A stretch of DNA of 64,000 nucleotides from Eubacteriaceae bacterium (GCA_902362455.1 CABIWJ010000004.1:89824-153823), one strand, 5' to 3'. Shown: positions 50,943-61,217, numbered from the stretch's first letter. Translations and numbers: made by a program. Notes: generated by a model from the letters alone, not told the origin.

Positions 50943-51212
50943 ATGACAGAAGAAGCAATTTTAAATATTGCAAGTGATGCAATATGGACTATAATAATTT
51001 CAGCAGGACCATTATTAATTGTATCATTGATAATTGGACTTATTGTAAGTATTTTCCAGACTGTAACATCTATACAGGAACAGACACTTACATTTATTCC
51101 TAAATTAATTGGAATCTTTATGGTTCTTATATTAATGGGTTCATTTATATTGAACAATATGGTTTCATTTATGAGCAATCTTTGGTCTAGTTTTGGAGAT
51201 TATGTTTTATGA
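50943..51212 (+). CDS. fliQ: flagellar export gate protein FliQ
   Basis: 89 residues with two membrane helices (about 17-40 and 52-75) and the FliQ motif LIVSLIIGLIVSIFQTVTSI, then QEQTLTFIPKLIGIF. The length is standard. It lies 53 nt after fliP and overlaps fliR by 4 nt (ATGA), implying coupled translation. The ribosome site (GGAG at 50931-50934) is modest. Confidence 0.96.
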   Translation: MTEEAILNIASDAIWTIIISAGPLLIVSLIIGLIVSIFQTVTSIQEQTLTFIPKLIGIFMVLILMGSFILNNMVSFMSNLWSSFGDYVL

Positions 51213-51985
51213 TTCAGATTACATTTAATCAGAATACAATAGAATATCTTTTGATAATTCTTGTCAGAGTAAGTTCATTTGTATTTATAGCTCCGTTCTT
51301 TGGAGATTCAGCGGTTCCGGCAAGAGTAAAAGTTTCATTCAGCGTATTAATTACAATCTTATTGTTTTATTCAATGCCGGTTACCAGACTTGAATATGGT
51401 ACGGTTATAGATTATGCCATAATTGTGGTTAAAGAATCAATTACCGGATTATTAATTGGTTTTTCGGCATACATATGTAATACGATTATACATTTTTCAG
51501 GAAAAATTATAGATATGGAAATTGGTCTATCTATGGCGCAGGTATTTGACCCTACAACAAATACTGAAATAGGTCTTACAGGTAGCTTATATTCATATCT
51601 ATTAATGTTATTTATGATAGTCTCAAATATGCATATTTTTTTATTAAATGCATTAGTTGATTCATATACACTTATACCGATTAATGGTATAAAGCTTGGT
51701 GATACCATGTATGATACAGTTATGGGTTTTATGGCTAATTACTTTGTTATCGGTTTTAGAATCGTACTACCTGTTTTTGCATCAATTCTGTTGTTAAATT
51801 GTATATTAGGAATAATGGCGAAGGTAGCACCACAAATGAATATGTTTGCAGTAGGTATGCAATTAAAGGTAATGGTTGGACTTTTTGTTATGTTTGTTAC
51901 GGTATCAGTTCTTCCAGTACTTTCGAATTTTATCTTTTCGCATATGCAGATAATGATTAAAGAAATGTTGAGGGGTATGATGTAA
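51209..51985 (+). CDS. fliR: flagellar export gate protein FliR
   Basis: 258 residues with about six membrane helices. Family pieces include ILVRVSSFVFIAPFFGDSAV, PARVKVSFSV, IDMEIGLSMAQVFDPTTNTE and VAPQMNMFAVGMQLKVMVGL. FliR completes the FliP5Q4R1 export core. It overlaps fliQ by 4 nt, and flhB begins immediately after its stop. Confidence 0.96.
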   Translation: MIQITFNQNTIEYLLIILVRVSSFVFIAPFFGDSAVPARVKVSFSVLITILLFYSMPVTRLEYGTVIDYAIIVVKESITGLLIGFSAYICNTIIHFSGKIIDMEIGLSMAQVFDPTTNTEIGLTGSLYSYLLMLFMIVSNMHIFLLNALVDSYTLIPINGIKLGDTMYDTVMGFMANYFVIGFRIVLPVFASILLLNCILGIMAKVAPQMNMFAVGMQLKVMVGLFVMFVTVSVLPVLSNFIFSHMQIMIKEMLRGMM

Positions 51986-53113
51986 GTGGAAGATAGAGAA
52001 GTATTTATCAAATTAAATCTGCAATATTTTGCTAAAGATGGACCGGGTGGTGAGAAAACTGAACCGGCAACAACTAAAAAACTTGACGATGCGAGAAAAG
52101 AGGGTAATGTAGCCAAAAGTAAAGACATTGTATCAGCGGTTGCACTACTTACATCATTTGTTGTCCTTAAAGTGACAATTGGAAATATCGGAACAGGACT
52201 GATGAAAATTTATACATTAGCATATAATAGAATAGCATTATTTGCTAATCCCAGAAGCGATGAGATTAATTATAATTCTGTTGTGTCTATAGCGAAGGAT
52301 ATGGCAATCGAGGGCTTTAAATTAGTAATTCCGATATTTGCATTAATGTTTATTATTGCATTTGTGGGCGATTTAGTACAGGTTAAGTGGAAGATAACTG
52401 CTAAACCTCTGCAACCTAAGTCAAGTAAGATTAATCCATTAAAGGGCTTTAAGAGAATTTTCTCGATGCAGTCCTTAGTTAATTTTGCTAAGTCACTTGC
52501 ACTTGTAATTATCATTTCCTTTGTGGTATTTCAGACGATTAAGACCAAAAGAGGTGTTTTATTAAATCTATATGAGATATCGCTACTAGAAGCACTTGGA
52601 GTTATAGGCAATCTAGTGTTTTCGCTTGCTATAAAGATTTGTGCAGTTTATCTTATAGTTGGAGTTGCGGACTTCGCGTATCAGAAGATAAAGTTTAAAA
52701 ATGATATGATGATGACTAAACAGGAAGTTAAAGATGAGTTCAAAGATGCAGAAGGTGATCCTAAAATAAAAGGTCAGATAAAGCAGAGAATGAGGCAGGC
52801 TTCTATGAGAAGAATGATGCAGGACTTGCCTAATGCTGACGTTGTAATAACTAACCCTACACATTTCGCTGTTGCACTTAAGTATGAATCAGGAAAAAAT
52901 GAAGCACCTGTGGTACTTGCTAAGGGTGAGGATTATTTAGCACAGAAGATTAAGGAAAAGGCAAGAGAAAATAATATTGAAATTGTTGAGAATAAGCCAC
53001 TTGCAAGAGCATTGTATGCAAATGTCGATGTCGGTCAGGAGATACCTGAAGAATTATATCAGGCAGTTGCAGAAGTACTAGCTTATGTATATGGTTTGAA
53101 GAATAAAAATTAA
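51986..53113 (+). CDS. flhB: flagellar export switch protein FlhB
   Basis: 375 residues from a GTG directly after the fliR stop. The N-terminus LNLQYFAKDGPGGEKTEPAT is followed by four membrane helices (about 48-68, 105-128, 160-182, 205-228). The cytoplasmic domain has the autocleavage motif NPTH in VVITNPTHFAVALKYE. Cleavage between Asn and Pro allows FliK to switch export to filament proteins. The motif is intact. A 114-nt AT-rich gap precedes flhA. Confidence 0.97.
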   Translation: MEDREVFIKLNLQYFAKDGPGGEKTEPATTKKLDDARKEGNVAKSKDIVSAVALLTSFVVLKVTIGNIGTGLMKIYTLAYNRIALFANPRSDEINYNSVVSIAKDMAIEGFKLVIPIFALMFIIAFVGDLVQVKWKITAKPLQPKSSKINPLKGFKRIFSMQSLVNFAKSLALVIIISFVVFQTIKTKRGVLLNLYEISLLEALGVIGNLVFSLAIKICAVYLIVGVADFAYQKIKFKNDMMMTKQEVKDEFKDAEGDPKIKGQIKQRMRQASMRRMMQDLPNADVVITNPTHFAVALKYESGKNEAPVVLAKGEDYLAQKIKEKARENNIEIVENKPLARALYANVDVGQEIPEELYQAVAEVLAYVYGLKNKN

Positions 53114-53227
53114 ATAAGAATAGAATTGATTAAAATAAAAGTGATTAAGAAAAATGAAAGTGCTAATTAATTAAAAATAGAATTTAATTAGAATGACAAT
53201 AAAAAAATACGGAAGGAGAGCAAAATT

Positions 53228-55261
53228 GTGAAAAAAACAGATTTAGGCGTTGCACTATATTTATTAGCTGCAATTGTATTTATGATTATATCTGTGCCAT
53301 CAGGACTATTAGATATACTTCTCGCAATAAATATGTTTGTGTCAATGGTAGTTCTTTTCAATGCTTTCTTTTCAAAAGAACCACTTGATATGTCGGCATT
53401 TCCTACGATTTTACTATTGACGACAATATTTAGAATTTCGCTTAATATATCATCTACAAAATTGATTCTTAAAACAGGTAATCCAGGTAAGGTCGTAACT
53501 ACATTTGGTAACTTTGTTGGAAAAGGGGATCCAATAATCGGTGTTATTGTTTTCATAATTCTTATAATTGTACAGTTTATGGTTATTAACAAAGGTTCAG
53601 AAAGAGTTGCTGAAGTAACGGCAAGATTTACTCTTGATGCGATGCCAGGTAAACAGATGGCTATTGATGCTGACCTTAACACAGGTGCAATAAATGATCA
53701 ACAGGCTAAGGAAAGAAGAGAAAAATTAGCTAAGGAATCAGCATTCTTTGGTTCTATGGACGGTGCTGTTAAGTATGTAAAGGGAGATGCTACAGCTGGT
53801 CTTGTTATAACCTGTGTTAATATCATAGGTGGAATTATTATGGGAATTACAAGAGGTGGAATGAGTGCATCAGATGCATTTAACTACTATACGATTATTA
53901 CAATCGGTGATGGTCTTGTAAGCTCAATTCCGTCTCTTATGATTTCACTTGCAACAGGTATTCTGGTCACAAAATCAGAGGGAACAGATGAACTTGGTGG
54001 AACAGTATTTAAGCAGTTATTTACAACTACAAAAGTATTATATTATGTTGGAGGTGCATTAATATTCTTAGGAATTGCCACACCCCTTCCATGGTATATA
54101 TTCGTTACATTTGGTGTAGCAGCAATTATAATCGGTAAGAGAAAGAGCAATATGGAAGAGATTGCCGAAATAGAGAGTGAAGTTGATGAAAGTGAAGCAG
54201 AGGCAGAAGAGATAAGAAAGCCGGAAAATGTTACTTCACTGTTACAGGTTGATCCGATTGAGTTAGAATTCGGTTATGGAATAATACCACTTGCTGATGT
54301 GAATCAGGGAGGAGATTTGATTGACCGAGTTGTAATGATTAGACGACAGATTGCGTTAGAACTTGGTGCAGTTGTTCCAATAATAAGATTACGAGATAAT
54401 ATACAGCTTAATCCTAACCAATATATTATTAAGATAAAAGGTATACAGGTAAGTGAAGGAGAGATTCTGTTTGACCATTATATGGCAATGAATCCGGGAT
54501 ATGTAGAAGAAGAGATAAGTGGTATTCCGACATTTGAACCATCTTTTCATCTGCCTGCACTTTGGATAACTGAAAGTCAGCGAGAAAGAGCAGAGACATT
54601 AGGATATACGGTTGTAGATCCTCCATCAATAATTGCAACGCATTTGACAGAAGTAGTCAGAAATCATATTGATGAACTGCTTACCAGACAAGATGTACAG
54701 AATCTTATTAATAATATTAAAGATTCTAATCAGACACTTATTGATGAACTTATTCCTAAGTTATTAAATATCGGCGAGATACAAAAAGTATTACAGAATC
54801 TGTTAAGAGAGGGTATATCTATAAGAGATTTACTTACAATATTAGAGACCCTGGCAGATCATGCGACAGTGACAAGAGATACAGATGTTCTGACAGAGTA
54901 TGTAAGACAGAGCTTAAAACGTGCAATTTCTAATAAATTCTTTGTACCTAATGAGGCTACAACTGTTGTTACATTAGATCCGAAGATTGAGCAGGATATC
55001 ATGGCATCCGTTAAACAGTCAGAACAGGGTGCATATATCACACTTGATCCTGAAGAGACTAAGAAGATTATAAAATCAACAGAAGAAGAAATTAATAAAT
55101 TAGAGAAGATGGGTAAGGTTGCAATAATCATAACTTCACCTATTGTCAGAATGTATTATAAAAAGTTAACACAGGATTATTTTAAAGATTTAGTTGTTGT
55201 GTCATACAATGAAATAGAATCAAATGTAGAATTACAGTCAGTTGGGATGGTGAGCATTTAA
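53228..55261 (+). CDS. flhA: flagellar export component FlhA
   Basis: 677 residues from a GTG with AAGGAGAG upstream. The N-terminal half has about eight membrane helices with FHIPEP signatures (FPTILLLTTIFRISLNISST, MPGKQMAIDADLNTGAINDQ). A cytoplasmic half (about 330-677) forms the nonameric ring receiving chaperone-substrate complexes. In other bacteria Asp and Arg residues in the MPGKQMAIDADL region conduct protons, and these are conserved. The length is usual. Confidence 0.97.
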   Translation: MKKTDLGVALYLLAAIVFMIISVPSGLLDILLAINMFVSMVVLFNAFFSKEPLDMSAFPTILLLTTIFRISLNISSTKLILKTGNPGKVVTTFGNFVGKGDPIIGVIVFIILIIVQFMVINKGSERVAEVTARFTLDAMPGKQMAIDADLNTGAINDQQAKERREKLAKESAFFGSMDGAVKYVKGDATAGLVITCVNIIGGIIMGITRGGMSASDAFNYYTIITIGDGLVSSIPSLMISLATGILVTKSEGTDELGGTVFKQLFTTTKVLYYVGGALIFLGIATPLPWYIFVTFGVAAIIIGKRKSNMEEIAEIESEVDESEAEAEEIRKPENVTSLLQVDPIELEFGYGIIPLADVNQGGDLIDRVVMIRRQIALELGAVVPIIRLRDNIQLNPNQYIIKIKGIQVSEGEILFDHYMAMNPGYVEEEISGIPTFEPSFHLPALWITESQRERAETLGYTVVDPPSIIATHLTEVVRNHIDELLTRQDVQNLINNIKDSNQTLIDELIPKLLNIGEIQKVLQNLLREGISIRDLLTILETLADHATVTRDTDVLTEYVRQSLKRAISNKFFVPNEATTVVTLDPKIEQDIMASVKQSEQGAYITLDPEETKKIIKSTEEEINKLEKMGKVAIIITSPIVRMYYKKLTQDYFKDLVVVSYNEIESNVELQSVGMVSI

Positions 55262-55262
55262 G

Positions 55263-56414
55263 ATGATAATCAAAAAGTTTGTAGCGAATACTGAGCAGGA
55301 AGCAGTTATGATGGCTAAAGAGGAAATGGGAAGTAATGCGGTGGTTTTAAATATTAAGACCACTAAACAAAGAGGCTTTAAACGTCTGTTTAAGAAGGAT
55401 ACAGTAGAGATTACAGCAGCCTTGGAGGATAAGACTACATCATCTATCCCAGTTAGTAGAATAAATATAGCCGTAGATGATAATATAGAGAAAGAAGAGA
55501 GAAAACCTACTGCCATAGAGGAGAAACTTGATAATCTTCAGTCTATTTTAGAATCAAGAATGGCTAATCCAGAGGAAAAGGAATTAGATAATGTTAAGAC
55601 AGAGAAGAATGCCAACATTACATTTATACAGTTAATATATAATCAATTACTTGAAAATGAGGTTGATGAGAAATATATTAACCAGATTATTTCTGAAATT
55701 GAATCATCATTAAAGAAAGAAAGTAATCTTGATACAATTTTAGCCTCAGTATATCAGAAAATCGTATTGAAAATTGGAAGTCCTGTTGAGATTTCACTAG
55801 AGGATAAAAAGACAAAGATTGCATTTTTCGTTGGACCAACAGGAGTAGGTAAGACTACAACTATAGCTAAGATTGCATCAATGTTTAAGTTAGATAAAGA
55901 AGCTAAGGTTGCCATGATTACATCTGATACATATAGAATTGCTGCAGTTGAGCAACTTAGAACTTATGCTAATATCTTAGATGTACCTCTTCAGGTTGTG
56001 TATACCATAGAGGAGCTTAACGATGCCATAGATAAATTCAAAGAATATGATTTGATACTTGTAGATACGGCAGGAAGATCGCATAAGAATAAGGAGCAGT
56101 GTATGGAAATGCTTCATTTTGCAAATGATTGTGTTATTCCTGAAGATTGTACAAAAGAGGTATTTATTGTATTAAGTGCATCGACTAAATATAAAGATCT
56201 GGAAAATATTGTAGATGTATACAGTGAAATAGGCAATTATAATATCATTTTTACAAAATTAGATGAGACATCTGCATTTGGTAATATATTAAATATTAAG
56301 CTTAAAACGGGGGGCAACTTATCATATGTGACAAGTGGACAGGTTGTACCTGATGATATACGTCTTATAGATGCACAGAAGATGGCAAAAAGTCTGCTAG
56401 GGGGTGTCGAATAA
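55263..56414 (+). CDS. flhF: flagellar SRP-like GTPase FlhF
   Basis: 383 residues. A basic N-terminal B domain (about 1-90) and helical N domain precede the SRP-type G domain: G1 FVGPTGVGKTTTIAKIA (about 189-205), DTYRIAAVEQLRTYA, G3 DLILVDTAGRSHKN, and G4 TKLDET. FlhF dimers place the flagellar basal body and pair with FlhG. It follows flhA by one nucleotide. An SRP receptor FtsY is excluded by the B domain and by context. Confidence 0.95.
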   Translation: MIIKKFVANTEQEAVMMAKEEMGSNAVVLNIKTTKQRGFKRLFKKDTVEITAALEDKTTSSIPVSRINIAVDDNIEKEERKPTAIEEKLDNLQSILESRMANPEEKELDNVKTEKNANITFIQLIYNQLLENEVDEKYINQIISEIESSLKKESNLDTILASVYQKIVLKIGSPVEISLEDKKTKIAFFVGPTGVGKTTTIAKIASMFKLDKEAKVAMITSDTYRIAAVEQLRTYANILDVPLQVVYTIEELNDAIDKFKEYDLILVDTAGRSHKNKEQCMEMLHFANDCVIPEDCTKEVFIVLSASTKYKDLENIVDVYSEIGNYNIIFTKLDETSAFGNILNIKLKTGGNLSYVTSGQVVPDDIRLIDAQKMAKSLLGGVE

Positions 56415-57298
56415 TGGATCAGGCACAGAACCTTAGAAATATAGTGAAGAAAAACACAGTTGTAAAGGAAAATGAGAAGAAGTCAAGAATAATAACTGTT
56501 ACAAGTGGTAAGGGAGGTGTAGGTAAGACAAGTGTGTCTATTAATCTGGCAATACAGTTTAGGTTACAGGGTAAAAGTGTCATAATTTTTGATGCTGATT
56601 TCGGACTTGCTAATATTGAAGTTATGATTGGAGCTATTCCTAAATATAATCTTTCAGATTTAATATATCGTGGAAAAGATTTGAATGATATAATAATGAA
56701 GGGTCCAATGGATATCGGCTTTATATCTGGTGGCTCAGGTATAAGTGGATTAGGTGACCTTACAAAAGACCAGTTGACATATCTTGTATACAAGATTAAA
56801 GAATTAGAAAGTATGGCTGATATAATAATTATTGATACAGGTGCAGGGATATCCAGTGCAGTTATGGATTTTGTAGTTGTTAGTAATGAAGTTATATTAG
56901 TTACAACTCCTGAACCAACCTCTATAACAGATTCATATTCACTTCTTAAAGCACTTAATAAACGCGATGATTTTGACAAAAGTCAAAATCATATCAAGAT
57001 AGTGGCAAACAGAGTAAGAAATTATGAAGAGGGTGCTAATCTGTATAATAAATTAAATGTTGTTGTAAATAAGTTTCTCAACTTTAATATAGAATTTTTA
57101 GGAATAATTGAAAATGATGAAAATATGTCAAAAGCAGTAATTCAACAGAAACCGATTTCAATGGCATATCCTAATTCAAAGGGAGCCAAGTCGTTTAAGA
57201 AGATATCAGATACATTGTTAGAGAAGAAGACAACAGATGAGGATGAACAAAAGGGACTTGCGTTTATGCTGTTAGGAAGATTTAAACGTAAGAAGTGA
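56414..57298 (+). CDS. flhG: flagellar number regulator FlhG (MinD/ParA-type ATPase)
   Basis: 294 residues. An N-terminal helix (DQAQNLRNIVKKN) is the FlhF-activating peptide, followed by the deviant Walker A VTSGKGGVGKTSVSIN (about 28-43), the switch regions FDADFGLANIEVMIG and IIIDTGAGIS, and a C-terminal membrane-targeting helix (about 275-294, basic). FlhG activates FlhF GTPase and limits flagellar number. The start codon overlaps the flhF stop by one base (TAATG). Confidence 0.95.
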   Translation: MDQAQNLRNIVKKNTVVKENEKKSRIITVTSGKGGVGKTSVSINLAIQFRLQGKSVIIFDADFGLANIEVMIGAIPKYNLSDLIYRGKDLNDIIMKGPMDIGFISGGSGISGLGDLTKDQLTYLVYKIKELESMADIIIIDTGAGISSAVMDFVVVSNEVILVTTPEPTSITDSYSLLKALNKRDDFDKSQNHIKIVANRVRNYEEGANLYNKLNVVVNKFLNFNIEFLGIIENDENMSKAVIQQKPISMAYPNSKGAKSFKKISDTLLEKKTTDEDEQKGLAFMLLGRFKRKK

Positions 57299-57308
57299 GG
57301 TGAATAGT

Positions 57309-58046
57309 ATGCTTTCGAAGATTGTAACATTAGGAGATAGAATCGAGATAACCAAGTCAGAGAATAGTGAACGAAGAAAATTAAGTGATGAGAAATCTGT
57401 TTTTGACAGACCATTAATCAGCCAGGTATATGATGTTATTGACGAAACACAGTTAAAGATTGCTATGCCTATTGTTGAAGGCAGAGTAGTTCCACTTGCT
57501 GTAAATGGACGTTTTGACATTTGTTTTATAACATCTGGAGGTTTGTATAAGAGCCGTTTTGTGGTACTTGACAGATATAAAGAAAATGGTCTGTATGTAT
57601 TATTAATTGAGTTAGTCTATGAATTAAAAAAATATCAAAGAAGGCAGTATTACAGACTTGAATATACGAAAGATTTCGAGTATATAGTAATTGACGAAGA
57701 TACAGAGAAACTGATTATTGAAGATGAGAATATGATTAAAGAGATATTAGACAATAATAAGTTAAAAAAAGGAATTATAATAGATATCAGTGGAGGAGGT
57801 ATAAGATTCGCCTCAAGAGATAAACTAGAAGAAAAGTCAAAGGTTCTGTTAAAATTAGATATATCATTAAGTAATAATAAAAAAGTATATGGCATTATGG
57901 GAAAAGTTTTGTCTTCAAGAAGTCTGTTAAATGATGAAACAACATATGAACAGAGAATAGAATATATGGAGATTCCAAATAGTACCAGAGAGACAATTAT
58001 CAGGTATATATTTGAGCAGGAAAGACTTATGAGACAAAAAAATTAG
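57309..58046 (+). CDS. ycgR: PilZ-domain flagellar brake protein (YcgR/YpfA-like)
   Basis: About 245 residues. The N-terminal YcgR-N domain (about 1-105) is followed by a PilZ domain with the c-di-GMP-binding residues: RxxxR as R112-QYY-R116 and DxSxxG as DISGGGIRF at about 159-167. When c-di-GMP rises, such proteins bind the motor and slow rotation. It sits between flhG and cheB, so motility carries its own c-di-GMP input. GTG 57300 lies within the GAGGTGAA ribosome site, so ATG 57309 is preferred. Confidence 0.9.
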   Translation: MLSKIVTLGDRIEITKSENSERRKLSDEKSVFDRPLISQVYDVIDETQLKIAMPIVEGRVVPLAVNGRFDICFITSGGLYKSRFVVLDRYKENGLYVLLIELVYELKKYQRRQYYRLEYTKDFEYIVIDEDTEKLIIEDENMIKEILDNNKLKKGIIIDISGGGIRFASRDKLEEKSKVLLKLDISLSNNKKVYGIMGKVLSSRSLLNDETTYEQRIEYMEIPNSTRETIIRYIFEQERLMRQKN

Positions 58047-58082
58047 TTTTCTGCCGAAAGCATCTGGAAATGGAGGCTTGTA

Positions 58083-59159
58083 ATGCAAAAATATAAAATT
58101 TTAATAATTGATGACTCTGCACTTATGAGAAGAGTAATGTCTGATATAATAAACACAGATAATCGTTTTATGGTTGCGGATATAGCAGTCGACGGTGTTC
58201 AGGGATTAGATTTTCTGATTAGAAATAATGGAAAATATGATGTTGTTCTTTTGGATATCAACATGCCTAAGATGAATGGACTTGATGTGTTAAAGCGGAT
58301 TAAGAGATACAATCTTAGGTGTAAGGTCATTATTGTAAGTACATTAGTAAAAGAGGGAGCAACAGAGACAATTCTTGCACTTGAGGACGGAGCAATTGAT
58401 TTTGTCCTGAAACCGTCTGATACAAATGGCAGTACAGTAGAAGAATTCAGAAAACGTCTTATAGAGGCAGTGGCAGTTGCTACAGGTTCAGTTAAAGATG
58501 AAGGTAATTCAAGACAAAAGATTATCACAGGAAAAACAAGTGTAACTTCTAAAGTGATTTCAGGTAACGATAAGATAGTCGCAATAGCCTGTTCCACAGG
58601 TGGACCTAAAGCATTAAAAGAAGTGATGCCAATGTTGCCAAAGAATCTGAACGCACCAGTTATAATAGTACAGCACATGCCGGCAGGTTTTACAAAGTCA
58701 TTAGCCGAGAGGTTAAATGAATTAAGTAAGATTGAAGTGACGGAAGCAAAAGATGGTGAACTTTTAAGAAAGGGACATGTGTATATAGCACCGGGAGGCT
58801 ACCAGCTAAGAATTAAAAATGAAAAAGGGTGTGGACATATTGTTAAGATTACAGATGAAGCACCCAGGGAAGGCTTAAAGCCTTGTGCTAACATAATGTA
58901 CGAATCACTTTCAGAGACTGCTTATGACAGTGCAATATGTGTTGTACTTACGGGAATGGGTTCAGATGGAACCAAAGGTATTGAAAAATTGAAACAAAAA
59001 AAAGAGGTATATGTAGTTAGCCAGGATGCCAATACAAGTATAGTTTATGGTATGCCAAGGGCAATCATAAATGCAGGTCTGGCTGATGAAGTATTACCAT
59101 TAGATGAAGTTGCACAGGCAATAATAAAAAGCGTGGGGGTGCTAAACGATGGACGTTAG
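58083..59159 (+). CDS. cheB: chemotaxis methylesterase CheB
   Basis: 358 residues: a receiver domain (Asp10/Asp11, phospho-Asp58 in VVLLDINMPKMNG), a linker with low complexity at about 135-160, and the methylesterase domain with the catalytic Ser (ACSTGGPKAL), His (QHMPAGFT) and Asp (LTGMGSDGTKG). It removes methyl groups from chemoreceptors and deamidates Gln residues. GGAGGC precedes the ATG, and its 3' end overlaps cheA by 11 nt. No cheR is seen in this window. Confidence 0.96.
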   Translation: MQKYKILIIDDSALMRRVMSDIINTDNRFMVADIAVDGVQGLDFLIRNNGKYDVVLLDINMPKMNGLDVLKRIKRYNLRCKVIIVSTLVKEGATETILALEDGAIDFVLKPSDTNGSTVEEFRKRLIEAVAVATGSVKDEGNSRQKIITGKTSVTSKVISGNDKIVAIACSTGGPKALKEVMPMLPKNLNAPVIIVQHMPAGFTKSLAERLNELSKIEVTEAKDGELLRKGHVYIAPGGYQLRIKNEKGCGHIVKITDEAPREGLKPCANIMYESLSETAYDSAICVVLTGMGSDGTKGIEKLKQKKEVYVVSQDANTSIVYGMPRAIINAGLADEVLPLDEVAQAIIKSVGVLNDGR

Positions 59160-61203
59160 CCAATATTTAGAGATTTTTATCGATGAAACAAATGAACATT
59201 TACAAAGCCTTAATGAGCAGTTGCTTATTATTGAGAAGGAACCTGAGAATACTGATACTATTAACGAGATATTCAGAGCAGCACATTCGTTAAAAGGTAT
59301 GGCAGGTACAATGGGCTATAAGCGTATGCAGAAGCTCACACATCAGATGGAAAATGTATTTTCAGAGATTAGAAATGGTAAGATGAAAGTCACACCTAAT
59401 CTTGTAGATGTGTTATTCCAGTGTCTTGATGCCCTTGAAAGTTATCTTGAGATAATTCAGGAGACTGGAGATGAGGGAGATAACGATAATGAGGCAATTT
59501 TAAACCAGTTAGATGCTATTTTGAATGGCGGTGCTCCACAGACAGAGAAGAAAGAAGAAACTGTGACACAGACTGCACCTGAGAAGAAGGCTGATGATGG
59601 AAAAAAAGAAAAATACAAGGATTTTGTATTTGCAGACTTTGAAAAACATGCAATAGAAGAAGCATTCGAAAAGAAGATGAATGTGTATACAATTACTGTA
59701 TTTGTAGATGAAGCATGCCTTTTAAAAGCCGCAAGAGCATTTTTAGTATTTAAGAACTTAGAGAGCGTTGGTGAGATTATTAAATCTAACCCACCTGCAC
59801 AGGATATAGAAGATGAAAAGTTTGACTTTGATTTCAGTATATGTGTAATTTCAAGTGAATCTCTTGAGAAAGTTCTTGGAGTTATCAAGAATGTATCAGA
59901 GATTAAAGATGCAATCGGTGAGAAGTTAGAAAAACTTCCTGAAGAAACGAAGAATGAAACAGCGGTTGCAGAGAAAAAAGAAGAAAAGAAAGAGTCAAAA
60001 GCTCCTGCCAAGGGAAGCAGTAATAAGCCGGCAACAGGTAAACCTATTGTTAACCGTTCTGTCAGAGTAGATATAGAGAAACTTGATGTATTGATGAATC
60101 TCGTCAGCGAGCTTATCATTGCTAAGAACGGTCTTGTATCACAGAGCGTATCTGATGCAAGCGTTAAATCACAGGCATTTAATGAACAGATTGAATACTT
60201 AGAGAGAGTTACAACTAATCTTCATGAATCAGTAATGAAAGTCCGTATGATGCCTATTGAGACAGTTACACAGAAATTCCCTAGAATGATTAGAGATTTA
60301 TGTAAGAAACTCAATAAGAATATGGAACTTGTAATGACAGGTGAAGATACAGAGTTAGACAGAACCGTAATCGACGAAATCGGTGACCCTCTAATGCATT
60401 TACTTAGAAATTCAGCTGACCATGGCCTTGAATCACCAGAGAAGCGTGCTGAAAGAGGCAAGCCTGAAGTTGGTATAATAAGACTTGATGCATATCAGGA
60501 TGGTAACAATGTTGTTATTGAAGTTGGTGACGATGGTAATGGTATTGATGTTGAAGCAGTAAGAAATAAAGCTGTTGAAAAAGGAACCGTTACACCTGAA
60601 CAGGCAGAACTTATGTCTGATAAAGAGGTAATTGATTTATTATTTAAACCAAGCTTCTCAACAGCGAAGGTTGTTTCAGATATTTCAGGACGTGGCGTAG
60701 GTCTTGATGTTGTTAAGACTAAGATAGAATCACTTGGTGGTGATATTGAAGTTAAGACAGTCTTAGGCGAAGGAAGTACATTCGTAATCAGATTACCACT
60801 TACATTAGCTATTATTCAGGCATTAATGGTAGAGTTAGGTGATGAAAAATATGCTATTTCATTAGGAGGTATACAGACTATCGAAGATATTCCAGTGTCA
60901 GAGATTAAGTATGTACAGACTAAGGAAGTAGTCAACTTAAGAGGTACTGTTATACCACTTATAAGATTAGATTCAGTTTTAGATATCGAACATGCAGAAG
61001 ATGACGAAAGTCTTACAGTTGTAGTTGTTAAGAAAGGTGATAAACTTGCAGGCCTGGTAGTAGATAAGTTAATCGGACAGCAGGAAATCGTTATTAAGTC
61101 ATTAGGTAAATACATAAGTAATAGCAGCAAGATAATAGGCGGAGCTACGATATTAGGTGATGGCGAAGTTGCCCTTATTCTTGATGTTAACACATTATTA
61201 TAA
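59149..61203 (+). CDS. cheA: chemotaxis histidine kinase CheA
   Basis: 684 residues. P1 phosphotransfer domain with His46 (FRAAHSLKGMAGTMG), P2-type domain at about 155-265, flanked by Glu/Lys-rich linkers, P3 dimerisation (about 297-360), P4 ATPase with the N box HLLRNSADHGLES (about 417), G1 DDGNGID and G2 GRGVGLDVV, and the CheW-like P5 (about 545-684). It phosphorylates CheY and CheB in receptor arrays. All catalytic motifs are intact. Confidence 0.97.
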   Translation: MDVSQYLEIFIDETNEHLQSLNEQLLIIEKEPENTDTINEIFRAAHSLKGMAGTMGYKRMQKLTHQMENVFSEIRNGKMKVTPNLVDVLFQCLDALESYLEIIQETGDEGDNDNEAILNQLDAILNGGAPQTEKKEETVTQTAPEKKADDGKKEKYKDFVFADFEKHAIEEAFEKKMNVYTITVFVDEACLLKAARAFLVFKNLESVGEIIKSNPPAQDIEDEKFDFDFSICVISSESLEKVLGVIKNVSEIKDAIGEKLEKLPEETKNETAVAEKKEEKKESKAPAKGSSNKPATGKPIVNRSVRVDIEKLDVLMNLVSELIIAKNGLVSQSVSDASVKSQAFNEQIEYLERVTTNLHESVMKVRMMPIETVTQKFPRMIRDLCKKLNKNMELVMTGEDTELDRTVIDEIGDPLMHLLRNSADHGLESPEKRAERGKPEVGIIRLDAYQDGNNVVIEVGDDGNGIDVEAVRNKAVEKGTVTPEQAELMSDKEVIDLLFKPSFSTAKVVSDISGRGVGLDVVKTKIESLGGDIEVKTVLGEGSTFVIRLPLTLAIIQALMVELGDEKYAISLGGIQTIEDIPVSEIKYVQTKEVVNLRGTVIPLIRLDSVLDIEHAEDDESLTVVVVKKGDKLAGLVVDKLIGQQEIVIKSLGKYISNSSKIIGGATILGDGEVALILDVNTLL

Positions 61204-61217
61204 TGGGGGTGGCTAAA

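Noticed and set aside
53163..53191. Inverted repeat CTAATTAA/TTAATTAG in the flhB-flhA gap
   Set aside because: Pure A/T-rich arms in an AT-rich spacer without T-run or promoter; likely chance.
59457..60119. A 220-codon open frame on the - strand opposite cheA
   Set aside because: Ser/Phe-rich translation that mirrors Glu/Lys-rich CheA linker codons; no start signal.
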